Assembly (NCBI GenBank): GCA_009783865.1 | Contig: WRCR01000081.1 | Coordinates: 1 to 11,588 of the forward strand | Direction: 5' to 3' | DNA: 11,588 bases | From: Planctomycetaceae bacterium | Lineage (GTDB): Bacteria; Planctomycetota; Planctomycetia; Pirellulales; Thermoguttaceae | Shown here: positions 4,705-11,588 of the stretch, one piece after another | How the letters are laid out: every line of letters starts with the position of its first letter | How positions within the stretch are numbered: position 1 is the first letter of the stretch | The notes under the pieces: model-generated | The model's input: the letters and a program-made list of their open reading frames with translations, nothing else | Told to the model about the DNA's origin: nothing | Databases searched by the model: none | Position numbers and translations under genes: made by a program

Positions 4705-6582
4705 ATGACATCATTCCGCTTTTTACTGCTCACCGCTGCTGCCGTTCTCTGCGGTTTTACTGCCCCGCAACTCAACGGGGCGGACTACGGACCTATCAAT
4801 ATACTGCCGCTGCAATCATCAGGAGTCGGCGGCGGTTATACCTCACACGGATATTACGAAGTTCAATTACGCATTACAAATCGAAATACAAGAGCGCACC
4901 GCGTTGAATTGTCCAACGAGTTGCCCAGCCATAACCGCTACAGTACTCACTTGCGTCAGACCAAAACGCGCGTTGAAGTTCCGGCAGAGACCTCGGTGCT
5001 TGTCCGTCTGCTGCAGCCGCCGGTGTCAATGTCAGGCGGAGGCGAATGTTTCGTCTCCATCGACGGATTTCGGCAGAAAAATTCGGTATCCCCAGTATTT
5101 GATGGTTCCCACGCTGCACACCCCTACTATGTGAAAAATCAGGCAGTCATTTTCGTCAGTCAAGGTGTTCCCGCTGATACACGGGACTTAATCCAAAAAG
5201 AGTACAAACCGCCGCCGGCGGAGGCACCGCCGTGGACGGAAGCCGGTCAAGAAGGAGCAACCGAAACCGCCGCACCGACACCGGTGTATTCTGGAATTAC
5301 GGGTCGCCCAGAAAGAGAGGTATTTTCGCGGCTTTCATCGGTTCCCGTTTCGGAATGGAGCGATTCCTTTCTCTTTTATACGCGGTTTGACTGCGTTGCT
5401 CTAACGGCGAAGGAATACAGCGAACTTGAAACCGGCAAACCGGCGGTCTTGTCCGCTATCCGAAAGTACACGGAACTCGGCGGCTTGCTGTGCATCGTTG
5501 TCGATGACGAAAATAATCATAACTGGAAAGCACCGCAGGAATGGACTGTCGAAACATATAACCACAACGGAAATATGTATCGGGCGGGTTTCGGAGACAT
5601 TTACATACTCGGTACATTGAAGGGAAATGAAAGCCGCATCAATCCGTTCCGTGAGACCGTTCTGAAAAAACGGGAAGATTTGAGTGCCCGCATCTCGGAG
5701 CAAACTTTGCTTTCTTCACTGCCTGTGATTGCTCATTACGGAATACCGACGAAGTTGATTCTGGTGCTGATTTTTCTCTTTGCGTTTATCATTGGTCCGC
5801 TCAATGTTTTCGTGCTGCACTATTGGAAGCGGCGCATTTGGCTTCTCTGGACTGTACCGCTGCTGTCTTTTATCGCTTGCGTTACAGTTTTGGGCGCAAG
5901 TTTGGTGCAGGAAGGACTGCTCTTTCAATCGAGTTCCGTTTCGTTCACGGTTTTGAATCAGCGCAGCGGAGAAGCATTGACAACGGGCTACGCCGGTTAT
6001 TACTCGACATTTACGCCGGAAGCACTTGCTTTTTCAATGGACACGGAGGTATCACTGTGCGATAAGTCCTTGCAGACATCTTATTCGGACAATCCGCTTT
6101 CATTGCGTTATGAATTGCGGAGCGGCAATCAGTTGTTCACAAACGGCTGGATACAGGCGAGAATTCCTGCGTACTTTTACTTGCGAAAGGCGCAATCGCA
6201 GCGGAAAGAACGGCTCAATTTTGACTTCAGCGGTGACGAGGCAACGGCAGTGAATGGTTTCGGAGCGGACATACGCCGGTTGACAGTTCGTTCACCGGAA
6301 GGACAACTTTACGAAGCAGAACACCTCAGGGCGGGTCAAAAGGTTACGTTGAAAAAACTGGGTTCTTCGCCACACAAGCCGTCTGTTTCTGAAACGACGG
6401 GAAAACGTCTGGAAGCGTACCAGCGGCTGTCTCGGACTGCAACGCCGACGGTTTATTCGCCGGATTATTTATCCGCTGGCAGTTATTTTGCGGAAATGGA
6501 CAGTTGGAATCCGTTTCTCGAACCCGGCTTGGAAAAGTTGAAGCCGTTCAAGAATTCAACCGTTGTGCTGGGGAAGTTTTGA
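4705..6582 (+). CDS. Exported membrane protein of unknown function
   Basis: A 625-residue protein. Residues 1-26 form a signal peptide (MTSFRFLLLTAAAVLCGFTA, with a likely cut after NGA). Residues 27-345 would be a large extracytoplasmic region: an Ig-like beta-rich part to about 155, a Pro/Ala/Glu-rich stretch (about 170-195), then an alpha/beta part containing YTELGGLLCIVVDDE, which resembles the glutamine-amidotransferase-like fold often found in such envelope proteins. Two membrane segments follow, at about 351-373 and 378-401, separated by YWKRR; the motif GPLNVFVLHYWKRRIWLLW matches the conserved iGP-x-N-y-x-x-L-x-x-x-x-R element of uncharacterised bacterial membrane proteins with this layout. 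Residues 402-625 are probably extracytoplasmic and beta-rich. It appears to be transcribed alone. Its last 27 bp overlap the convergent epimerase gene. No enzymatic residues can be assigned. Confidence 0.85.
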   Translation: MTSFRFLLLTAAAVLCGFTAPQLNGADYGPINILPLQSSGVGGGYTSHGYYEVQLRITNRNTRAHRVELSNELPSHNRYSTHLRQTKTRVEVPAETSVLVRLLQPPVSMSGGGECFVSIDGFRQKNSVSPVFDGSHAAHPYYVKNQAVIFVSQGVPADTRDLIQKEYKPPPAEAPPWTEAGQEGATETAAPTPVYSGITGRPEREVFSRLSSVPVSEWSDSFLFYTRFDCVALTAKEYSELETGKPAVLSAIRKYTELGGLLCIVVDDENNHNWKAPQEWTVETYNHNGNMYRAGFGDIYILGTLKGNESRINPFRETVLKKREDLSARISEQTLLSSLPVIAHYGIPTKLILVLIFLFAFIIGPLNVFVLHYWKRRIWLLWTVPLLSFIACVTVLGASLVQEGLLFQSSSVSFTVLNQRSGEALTTGYAGYYSTFTPEALAFSMDTEVSLCDKSLQTSYSDNPLSLRYELRSGNQLFTNGWIQARIPAYFYLRKAQSQRKERLNFDFSGDEATAVNGFGADIRRLTVRSPEGQLYEAEHLRAGQKVTLKKLGSSPHKPSVSETTGKRLEAYQRLSRTATPTVYSPDYLSAGSYFAEMDSWNPFLEPGLEKLKPFKNSTVVLGKF

Positions 6583-7275
6583 GGGGGCATAAAGAACCAG
6601 TTCCTCGAAGAACCGCAGACGTTCCGAAAGGTTCGGACTATCGAACAGTGCTGTACCGGCAACGAACAGATTCGCACCGGCAGCGGCGCAGTCGGCGATG
6701 GTATTTTCCCCGACACCTCCGTCAACGGAAATTAAAACGTTTTCACCCGCTTTCTCCCGAATCCGGCGAATCTTTTCCAGCGCAACCGGATTAAACGATT
6801 GACCGCCGAAGCCGGGCATTACGCTCATCGTCAATACCAAATCGCAATCATTGACAAACGGCAGCACACTTTCAACCGGAGTCGGCGGATTGAGAGCAAT
6901 GCCCGGCTTTGCTCCCAACTTGCGGATTTCGTCAAACAACTGTCGCGGGGCAGGAACGACTTCAATGTGAAACGAAATGAAGTCCGCACCGGCATCCCGA
7001 AACGGTTTGATGTACTTTTGCGGTTCAGACAGCATCAGGTGAACATCGAGCGGCAAATCGGTGCAGCGGCGGATTGCTTCAGTCACCGGCACACCAAAAC
7101 TCAAATTCGGGACGAAGTGTCCGTCCATGATGTCGAGGTGCAAAATCTTCGCACCGGCTTCTTCCAAATGGCGGATGTCGTGCGCCAGATTCCGAAAGTC
7201 CGCCGCTAAAAGCGAAGGATTGATGAGCGGTTTTGTCCGCAGTAAATCAGCAGCGGTTTTGTTTGAATATATCAT
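6556..7275 (-). CDS. rpe: Ribulose-phosphate 3-epimerase
   Basis: Interconverts D-ribulose 5-phosphate and D-xylulose 5-phosphate in the cytoplasmic pentose phosphate pathway. The 239 residues form a TIM barrel with the family signatures in order: NPSLLAAD (19-26, S21), HLDIMDGHFVPNLSFG (46-61, metal-binding and catalytic H46 and D48), DVHLML (77-82, H79), MSVMPGFGGQSF (150-161), SVDGG (183-187, catalytic D185) and the phosphate-binding VAGTALF (205-211). The family usually has VNPGFGGQ; here the Asn is Met. About 14 extra residues precede the usual N-terminus. The ATG at 7273-7275 overlaps the stop of the upstream hydrolase gene (ATGA), which indicates translational coupling and explains the lack of a Shine-Dalgarno. 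The 3' end overlaps the convergent 4705 gene by 27 bp. Confidence 0.95.
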   Translation of the reverse strand: MIYSNKTAADLLRTKPLINPSLLAADFRNLAHDIRHLEEAGAKILHLDIMDGHFVPNLSFGVPVTEAIRRCTDLPLDVHLMLSEPQKYIKPFRDAGADFISFHIEVVPAPRQLFDEIRKLGAKPGIALNPPTPVESVLPFVNDCDLVLTMSVMPGFGGQSFNPVALEKIRRIREKAGENVLISVDGGVGENTIADCAAAGANLFVAGTALFDSPNLSERLRFFEELVLYAPSKLPQHNG

Positions 7276-7937
7276 GAAGACAGTAGTTCTATTATGTATG
7301 TGTTATAACGTTTTTCTTCGGCAATAGTCGATTCACTGCCGTGTCCGCAGTAGAGTACGGTATCGTCCGGCAGGATTAAAACCTTTTGTTTGATGGAAGT
7401 CATCAGTGTTTTGTGGCTGCCGCCGGGGAAGTCAGTGCGCCCGACGCAGTTTTCGATAATTACATCGCCGATAAAAAGAATTTTCTGCGGCTCGGTATGA
7501 ATCAAGTACGCAGCGTGTCCTGTTGTATGTCCGGGAACAGACATGACCTCAATCGGAATACCGGCGATTTCCAACTTATCGCCATCGGTCAAGGTTATAT
7601 CCGCTGGCGGAACGGTGAGCGGCAGCCCAAAGCCGCTTGACAAATTCTGGTCGGCATCGGTCAGCATTTCAGCGTCTTGTTTGCCGATGTAAACCGATGC
7701 TGTAGGAGATGCTTCTTTCAATATTCCGATTCCGGCGATGTGGTCGGCATGTCCGTGCGTGGCAAGAATGGCGGTCAATTTCAAGCCGGATTTTTTGATA
7801 AACGCAAGAATCTTTTCCGGTTCCAGACCGGGGTCAACGGCGAAACAATCCGGCTGTCCTTTTTTGTGAACGATGAAACAATTTTCCTGAAAGGGGACAG
7901 AAACGACTGTCTTCACTGTGATGTCGGAAAATTTCAT
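7272..7937 (-). CDS. Metallo-beta-lactamase-fold hydrolase (glyoxalase II-like)
   Basis: A 221-residue cytoplasmic hydrolase of the MBL superfamily, subgroup of glyoxalase II-like/YcbL proteins. It has the complete dinuclear metal site: THGHADH at 60-66 (H61, H63, D65, H66), PGHTTGH at 136-141 (H137), GD at 157-158 (D158) and CGHG at 197-200 (H199). The segment CVGRTDFPGG (164-173) is typical of the short YcbL-like members. These lack the glutathione-binding helical domain of true glyoxalase II, so the thioester substrate cannot be named. Start at 7937: GGGAGAG lies upstream at suitable spacing. It is first in a two-gene operon with rpe (4-bp overlap) and is divergent from the DUF1571 gene. 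Confidence 0.92.
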   Translation of the reverse strand: MKFSDITVKTVVSVPFQENCFIVHKKGQPDCFAVDPGLEPEKILAFIKKSGLKLTAILATHGHADHIAGIGILKEASPTASVYIGKQDAEMLTDADQNLSSGFGLPLTVPPADITLTDGDKLEIAGIPIEVMSVPGHTTGHAAYLIHTEPQKILFIGDVIIENCVGRTDFPGGSHKTLMTSIKQKVLILPDDTVLYCGHGSESTIAEEKRYNTYIIELLSS

Positions 7938-7967
7938 AAAATTGCTCTCCCAATTTTTTTGAAAATG

Positions 7968-7976
7968 TGGTATAGT
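7968..7976 (+). promoter_or_regulatory. Possible extended -10 promoter for the DUF1571 gene
   Basis: TGG followed directly by TATAGT (7971-7976) fits an extended -10 element (TGn-TATAAT-like). No good -35 box is present at 16-18 nt. It would give a leader of about 185 nt before the start codon at 8168. It lies in the divergent gap between the hydrolase and the DUF1571 gene. Confidence 0.35.
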
Positions 7977-8157
7977 ACCGATAATAGGTAAGTTGGATGG
8001 ATTGAATGGAACATACTCGTTTGTGGAAAAAATGTCATTTTCCCTTTACTTCCGAAACGATACACATTACTGGCGGAATTATATCACATCGCCGGCTGAC
8101 AAGCAAATACCTTACCGGAGCGGGGGCATTCTTTTCCTATAACACGATGAAGAATAC

Positions 8158-8162
8158 GGAGG
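8158..8162 (+). promoter_or_regulatory. Ribosome binding site fixing the start at 8168
   Basis: GGAGG lies 5 nt before the ATG at 8168, one of the few strong Shine-Dalgarno sites in the window. It rules in favour of this start over the in-frame upstream ATG at 8006, because the 8168 start also places a signal peptide at the exact N-terminus. Confidence 0.85.
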
Positions 8163-8167
8163 ATAAT

Positions 8168-9007
8168 ATGTTTTTTAGAACAGCATTAGCAGGATTATTT
8201 GGAGCGGCACTGTGTTGTTCCGTATTTATTCAACAAGCGGTTTCGCAATCGGAACAGGGAAATTCGGGAATGAAAGTTGCCAATACAGTTCAGACAGTCG
8301 CACCGGAACACCCGCTTGCGCCGGTAATTGCCTGGGCTGAAAGAGAACGTCCGAAAATTGCAAAAATTGCCGATTATACGGCTATCATAACAAAACAGGA
8401 AAACGTGAACGGCGAAGTACAAGGCGCGCAGGTAATGGAAGTAAAAGTCCGGCACGAACCGTTCAGCGTTTATCTGAAGTTCCGCTATCCGAAAGAGTTA
8501 AACGGTCAGGAAGCGATTTACGTCAAAGGCGCAAATGATGACAAACTGATAGGTCACGGTGTAGGTTTGCAGAAGACCTTTGGAACGCAGAAGATTCCGC
8601 CCAATGGTTTTATTGCAATGCGCGGCAACAAATATCCGATTACTGAAATGGGGATACTCAATCTCGTCGACCGCCTGCTCGATGTCGGATACAAGGACGC
8701 AAAATACGGCGAATGTGAAGTCAAGTATTACGAGAACTTGAAAGTGGATGAGCGTCCTTGTACTTTGATTCAGGTGACGCATCCAGTGCCGCGGAAAAAC
8801 TTCATTTTCCACATTGCGAGAATCTTCGTTGATGACGAATTGCAGATTCCGATACGGTACGACTCGTTCAGTTGGCCCGAAGACGGAAAAGAGCCGGTCT
8901 TAATTGAAGCGTACATTTACCGCAATATCAAACTCAATGCCGGCTTGACCGATTTGGATTTCGATTACCGCAATCCCGCTTACGGATACGCCGAAGGCAA
9001 AAAATAA
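8168..9007 (+). CDS. Exported DUF1571 family protein
   Basis: A 279-residue protein. Residues 1-26 (MFFRTALAGLFGAALCCSVF and following) form a signal peptide. From about residue 46 onward it matches DUF1571, a family of unknown function found largely in Planctomycetes. Recognisable elements are DYTAIITKQENVNG, a short beta strand with VYLKF, LNGQEAIYVKGANDDKL, GHGVGL, then IPPNGFIAMRGNKYPITEMG and an aromatic C-terminal part (SWPEDGKEPVLIEAYIYRNI). The overall pattern (a beta-rich lipid-carrier-like shape) recalls LolA/LppX-type periplasmic proteins, but that is inference. It is monocistronic, divergent from the hydrolase/rpe operon. The open frame extends upstream to 8006, but that extension has no protein character and would bury the signal peptide. 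Confidence 0.88.
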   Translation: MFFRTALAGLFGAALCCSVFIQQAVSQSEQGNSGMKVANTVQTVAPEHPLAPVIAWAERERPKIAKIADYTAIITKQENVNGEVQGAQVMEVKVRHEPFSVYLKFRYPKELNGQEAIYVKGANDDKLIGHGVGLQKTFGTQKIPPNGFIAMRGNKYPITEMGILNLVDRLLDVGYKDAKYGECEVKYYENLKVDERPCTLIQVTHPVPRKNFIFHIARIFVDDELQIPIRYDSFSWPEDGKEPVLIEAYIYRNIKLNAGLTDLDFDYRNPAYGYAEGKK

Positions 9008-9104
9008 GCGGCTTGTTTTTGAATGATGTATGCGAGTACTTCGGCGAGGAGACCGAGAAAGGCGAGAGAGCAAACGGAGTGGAAGTGATGGCGGACACCG
9101 TAAA

Positions 9105-9167
9105 AATTGGTTTTTTCGAGATAATCTAAATATCTTTACGAAGAAAAATCGAAAATGTTAACCAAAT
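9105..9167. repeat. Imperfect long hairpin between two genes
   Basis: AATTGGTT (from 9105) faces AACCAAATT (about 9160-9168) with one bulged T. Inside, TTTTTCG (9112-9118) faces CGAAGAAAAA (9139-9148), and AGATA (9119-9123) pairs with TATCT (9131-9135) around a 7-nt loop. It lies about 100 nt past the DUF1571 stop and may be a transcription end or mRNA 3' structure. The pairing is imperfect and AT-rich. Confidence 0.3.
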
Positions 9168-9205
9168 TCGACTTTGAAGGTAACGTGCGTACTCACCGTT
9201 CATGA

Positions 9206-9233
9206 TTGACAGTCCCGATTTTTCATGTAAAAT
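9206..9233 (+). promoter_or_regulatory. Sigma70-type promoter for the PfkB kinase gene
   Basis: A perfect TTGACA (9206-9211) is followed after 16 nt by TAAAAT (9228-9233). Transcription would start near 9240, leaving a leader of about 47 nt. The leader begins with an inverted repeat CCCATA/TATGGG (9238-9243/9254-9259, 10-nt AT loop) that overlaps the expected start site and could be an operator or a 5' hairpin. A GGGAG (9272-9276) lies 10 nt before the ATG. Confidence 0.55.
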
Positions 9234-9286
9234 TCCGCCCATATAAATAAAATTATGGGTTTTACCTCATCGGGAGATATTCAAAA

Positions 9287-10189
9287 ATGAGTTTATTAGT
9301 AGTCGGTTCGGTCGCTTTAGACAGTATTTATACCCCGTCGGACAAGCGGGAAAACATCTTGGGCGGTTCGGCTGTCTTTTCCGCCTTTGCCGCCAGTTTT
9401 TTCTGTCCCGTCCGTTTAGTGGGCGTTGTCGGCGAGGATTGGAATCCGCAGCATACCGCCGCCCTTGGAAAACAGGGCATCAATACCGAGGGACTCGAAG
9501 TCGTCAAAGGCGGCAAGACCTTCCGCTGGACGGGAAAGTACTTCGACAACATGAATGACCGCGAAACGCTTGAAACGCAACTGAACGTTCTCGGCGATTT
9601 CAAGCCGAAACTGCCGGAGTCCTACCGCCGCAGTGAATTCATATTTCTCGGAAACGGCGCGCCGTCAACCGGTTTGGAAGCACTAGACCAACTGCAAGGT
9701 CCCGGTCTCGTTGTTGCTGACACAATGGACTTGTGGATTAACATCGCCATCGATGACCTGAAAGAACTGATGCGCCGTATTGACGGTCTGGTTCTCAATG
9801 ACAGTGAAGCGAAAATGCTGACCGGTGAATTGAACACGATAACTGCCGGTAAAAAGATTTTGAATTACGGTCCGAAATTCGTTGTCGTGAAAAAAGGCGA
9901 ACACGGTGCGCTGTTCATGAGTGAATACGAAATATACGCCGTACCGGCGTTTCCGACTGAAAGCGTAATTGACCCGACCGGCGCGGGCGATTCTTTTGCC
10001 GGCGCAATGGTGGGCTATCTTGCTTCGCAGGGCAAACTTGACACCGAAACGATAAAAAAAGCGTTAGTGTACGGTACCTTGACTGCAAGTTTCTGTGTCG
10101 AAGGATTTAGTTTAGACCGGTTTCAGGAAATCAGCCGCAAGGACATCGATGCCCGATTGGAAATCTTCCGAAATATAACGCAGTTTTAG
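9287..10189 (+). CDS. PfkB-family carbohydrate kinase
   Basis: A cytoplasmic sugar or nucleoside kinase of the ribokinase/PfkB superfamily, 300 residues, the usual length. Signatures: VVGSVALDSI at the N-terminus (5-14), the substrate-side GG at 26-27 in LGGSAVFSAFAAS, the middle LVLNDSEAKMLTG (168-180), and the C-terminal DPTGAGDSFAGA (229-240) with the anion hole and catalytic base D235. It belongs to the widespread uncharacterised subgroup with GKTFRWTGKY and a FSLDRF C-terminal element. The substrate cannot be named from sequence. GGGAG precedes the ATG by 10 nt. The gene is alone on its strand, with its own promoter, and its stop is 3 nt from the end of the convergent UroD-like gene. Confidence 0.93.
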   Translation: MSLLVVGSVALDSIYTPSDKRENILGGSAVFSAFAASFFCPVRLVGVVGEDWNPQHTAALGKQGINTEGLEVVKGGKTFRWTGKYFDNMNDRETLETQLNVLGDFKPKLPESYRRSEFIFLGNGAPSTGLEALDQLQGPGLVVADTMDLWINIAIDDLKELMRRIDGLVLNDSEAKMLTGELNTITAGKKILNYGPKFVVVKKGEHGALFMSEYEIYAVPAFPTESVIDPTGAGDSFAGAMVGYLASQGKLDTETIKKALVYGTLTASFCVEGFSLDRFQEISRKDIDARLEIFRNITQF

Positions 10190-10192
10190 GAT

Positions 10193-11212
10193 TCATCGAT
10201 ATACCGCCAATATGTTTTCCGGCGGGACATCCGGTTGAAATAAATGTGCCGGTGCTAAAATATAGCCGCCGTCTTGTCCGAGAATCTTCTGATACCGTTG
10301 CGACTCCGCCCGCACCTCTTCCGGTGTGTCTAGCGGAAGAATCCGCTGCATGTCAATACCGCCGTGGAAACAGAGTTGTCCGCCGTATTCCGCTTTGAGT
10401 TGCTCCGGCTGCATCTCCGCCACCGGTTGAATCGGGTCTAATATATCAACACCGGCATCAATCAAACCGGTAATGAACGGACGGATATTGCCGCAACTAT
10501 GATATAAAACCTTTGCTCCTAACGAATGAATACAATCGCACATCTCCTTAATATATGGGGCAACAAACTCCGCAAACATCTTTTTGGAAATCATTGGTCC
10601 CCGCTGTGTGCCGAGGTCGCTTATCAAAAGAAACAAATCGATTTTTCCGTTTGCCGCCTCCATTGCGTTGGCATATTCCTTCTTGTAAAAATCTGTGAAC
10701 TTTCGCGACAAGAAATGCGCCCACTCGCTGTGAATTCCCATGTCGATAAACATGTTCGACATTCCCCGAACCAGCGACGGACGCTGCCAAATATCCGCAA
10801 AGCCGTAAAGTATTGCGCGCCCTTCATACTGCCGAAGTTGTGCAGCAAAACCGGAATAATCGAAACTCTCGGGATTCGGAAAATCGAAAGACGCAATCTC
10901 CTCAAAGGTTTGTGCTTCAGCAAGCGCACCGGCAAGGTCTTCCCGCATTAATCCCCAAGCGGTCTGCCGATAGACGTAGCGTTCTCCCCAGAAGTTTTGG
11001 AAGATGCCGTTGCCGATTTCTTTTTCGGGCGGAGAAACGGACTCCAATACCCGAATATCAATGTCGAGGTAGTCCAGCAGTTGCTGTTTATTCTGATGTT
11101 TCAGGAACTCGAACAGGCGGTTCCAGGCTGCCGGTTCCGCCCAAAAATTTCGGGGAACTCTGTCCGTTTGCTGATGATTTACCGCTGCAAGAACACGTTC
11201 TCTGGAGTTCAT
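10193..11212 (-). CDS. UroD-family protein (corrinoid methyltransferase-like)
   Basis: A 339-residue member of the uroporphyrinogen decarboxylase/MtaA-CmuA superfamily. Visible signatures are MNSRERVLAAVNHQQTDRVP (1-20), ISDLGTQRGPMIS (197-209), VLYHSCGNI (235-243, where H238 and C240 match the zinc-binding His-x-Cys of MtaA-type methyltransferases), DILDPIQP (256-263), CFHGGID (281-287) and PAHLFQPDVPPENI (321-334). A clear third Cys ligand near the C-terminus is not seen (APAH instead), so methyltransferase activity is uncertain. True HemE is unlikely because the N-terminal RQAGRYMPEYR motif is absent. No Shine-Dalgarno is visible. It lies 45 nt downstream of the Gfo/Idh/MocA gene, probably in one operon. 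In planctomycetes such paralogues are numerous and often near sugar-degradation genes. Confidence 0.88.
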   Translation of the reverse strand: MNSRERVLAAVNHQQTDRVPRNFWAEPAAWNRLFEFLKHQNKQQLLDYLDIDIRVLESVSPPEKEIGNGIFQNFWGERYVYRQTAWGLMREDLAGALAEAQTFEEIASFDFPNPESFDYSGFAAQLRQYEGRAILYGFADIWQRPSLVRGMSNMFIDMGIHSEWAHFLSRKFTDFYKKEYANAMEAANGKIDLFLLISDLGTQRGPMISKKMFAEFVAPYIKEMCDCIHSLGAKVLYHSCGNIRPFITGLIDAGVDILDPIQPVAEMQPEQLKAEYGGQLCFHGGIDMQRILPLDTPEEVRAESQRYQKILGQDGGYILAPAHLFQPDVPPENILAVYR

Positions 11213-11226
11213 TGAATTTTTTTGTA

Positions 11227-11250
11227 AGCGTAGGATTAAAATCCTACGCT
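11227..11250. repeat. Perfect 11-bp palindrome between two minus-strand genes
   Basis: AGCGTAGGATT (11227-11237) and AATCCTACGCT (11240-11250) are perfectly complementary with 2 nt between them. In the transcription direction of the flanking genes (minus) an A-tract, not a T-tract, follows, so it is not an intrinsic terminator for that operon; the T-tract is on its other side. It looks like a short REP-type intergenic palindrome, or an mRNA hairpin between co-transcribed genes. Confidence 0.7.
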
Positions 11251-11257
11251 AAGTACG

Positions 11258-11588
11258 TTATACCTCTAACTTCCACGGTTTGCGGTATTCGTAATGCAGC
11301 AAACTGTTTGCTTCGTCATCGCCGATGAATTTCTCATTCTCGGCATCCCATTTCAAACGCCGCTGTACTTCCATCGAGATATTCGCAATCAAACTCATCG
11401 TTGTACTGCGATGTCCTTCTTCAACACTTGTATTCGGCACAGCACGGCTCTTGATACAATCAAGGAAATTGCGGCAATGCAATTCCGTGATGTTCAAGTT
11501 ATTCTGACCGGGACCGCTGACTTCTTCGATTGGTTTCATGCGCTCACCCTTTGCCTGAAACTGTCCGGGCTTTTCCGGCGTGACAACA
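11258..11588 (-). CDS. Gfo/Idh/MocA-family oxidoreductase, C-terminal part
   Basis: The frame is open to the window edge, so about 109 C-terminal residues are present and the N-terminal NAD(P)-binding Rossmann domain lies outside. The segment HCRNFLDCIKSRAVPNTSVE followed by EGHRSTTMSLIANIS and then RRLKWDAENEKFIGDDEAN with a closing PWKLEV is the standard C-terminus of planctomycetal Gfo/Idh/MocA dehydrogenases, many of which are exported by Tat. The family oxidises or isomerises sugars and cyclitols with NAD(P); the substrate cannot be named. It is upstream of, and probably co-transcribed with, the UroD-like gene (45-nt gap with a palindrome). Confidence 0.92.
   Translation of the reverse strand, partial: VVTPEKPGQFQAKGERMKPIEEVSGPGQNNLNITELHCRNFLDCIKSRAVPNTSVEEGHRSTTMSLIANISMEVQRRLKWDAENEKFIGDDEANSLLHYEYRKPWKLEV

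Noticed and set aside
8006..8167. Upstream extension of the DUF1571 protein
   Set aside because: A strong GGAGG and a signal peptide fix the start at 8168.

Overview
The window looks like chromosomal DNA of a planctomycete. The best support is a DUF1571 protein (a family I know mainly from Planctomycetes), a Gfo/Idh/MocA oxidoreductase with the C-terminal tail typical of that phylum, a UroD-like protein encoded next to it, few Shine-Dalgarno sites, and a short fragment resembling the C-terminal tail of planctomycetal integrases. A gut-associated, AT-leaning lineage is possible, but that is inference.

Region 1 (about 1-4600) is AT-rich and accessory in character. It holds an unrecognised basic protein on the minus strand (148-924) with its own near-consensus promoter, almost no leader, and an intrinsic terminator. 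On the plus strand are two tandem genes (1621-2250 and 2303-3694) whose products share the same N-terminal membrane-anchor module but differ completely after it; the second carries about nine ankyrin repeats. The pair is flanked by two non-coding stretches dense in nested inverted repeats (1401-1479 and 3784-4077), both candidate structured RNAs. A 78-codon remnant resembling an integrase tail lies at 4100-4336 on the minus strand. The remnant, the composition and the lack of housekeeping genes suggest a decayed mobile or genomic island.

Region 2 (about 4600-11588) is more GC-rich and gene-dense, and looks like backbone. It has a secreted/membrane protein of unknown function (4705-6582) behind a good sigma70-type promoter. 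Convergent to it is an operon of a metallo-beta-lactamase-fold hydrolase and ribulose-phosphate 3-epimerase, joined by an ATGA stop/start overlap. Divergent from that operon is the exported DUF1571 protein. A PfkB-family sugar kinase follows, and convergent to it is a UroD-family protein lying downstream of a partial Gfo/Idh/MocA oxidoreductase that runs off the window.

Functionally the right half is carbohydrate metabolism (epimerase, sugar kinase, sugar-type oxidoreductase) plus envelope proteins. The most likely places for something undescribed are the tandem anchor/ankyrin pair and the two hairpin-rich elements around it. No tRNA, rRNA, CRISPR array or complete insertion sequence was seen.
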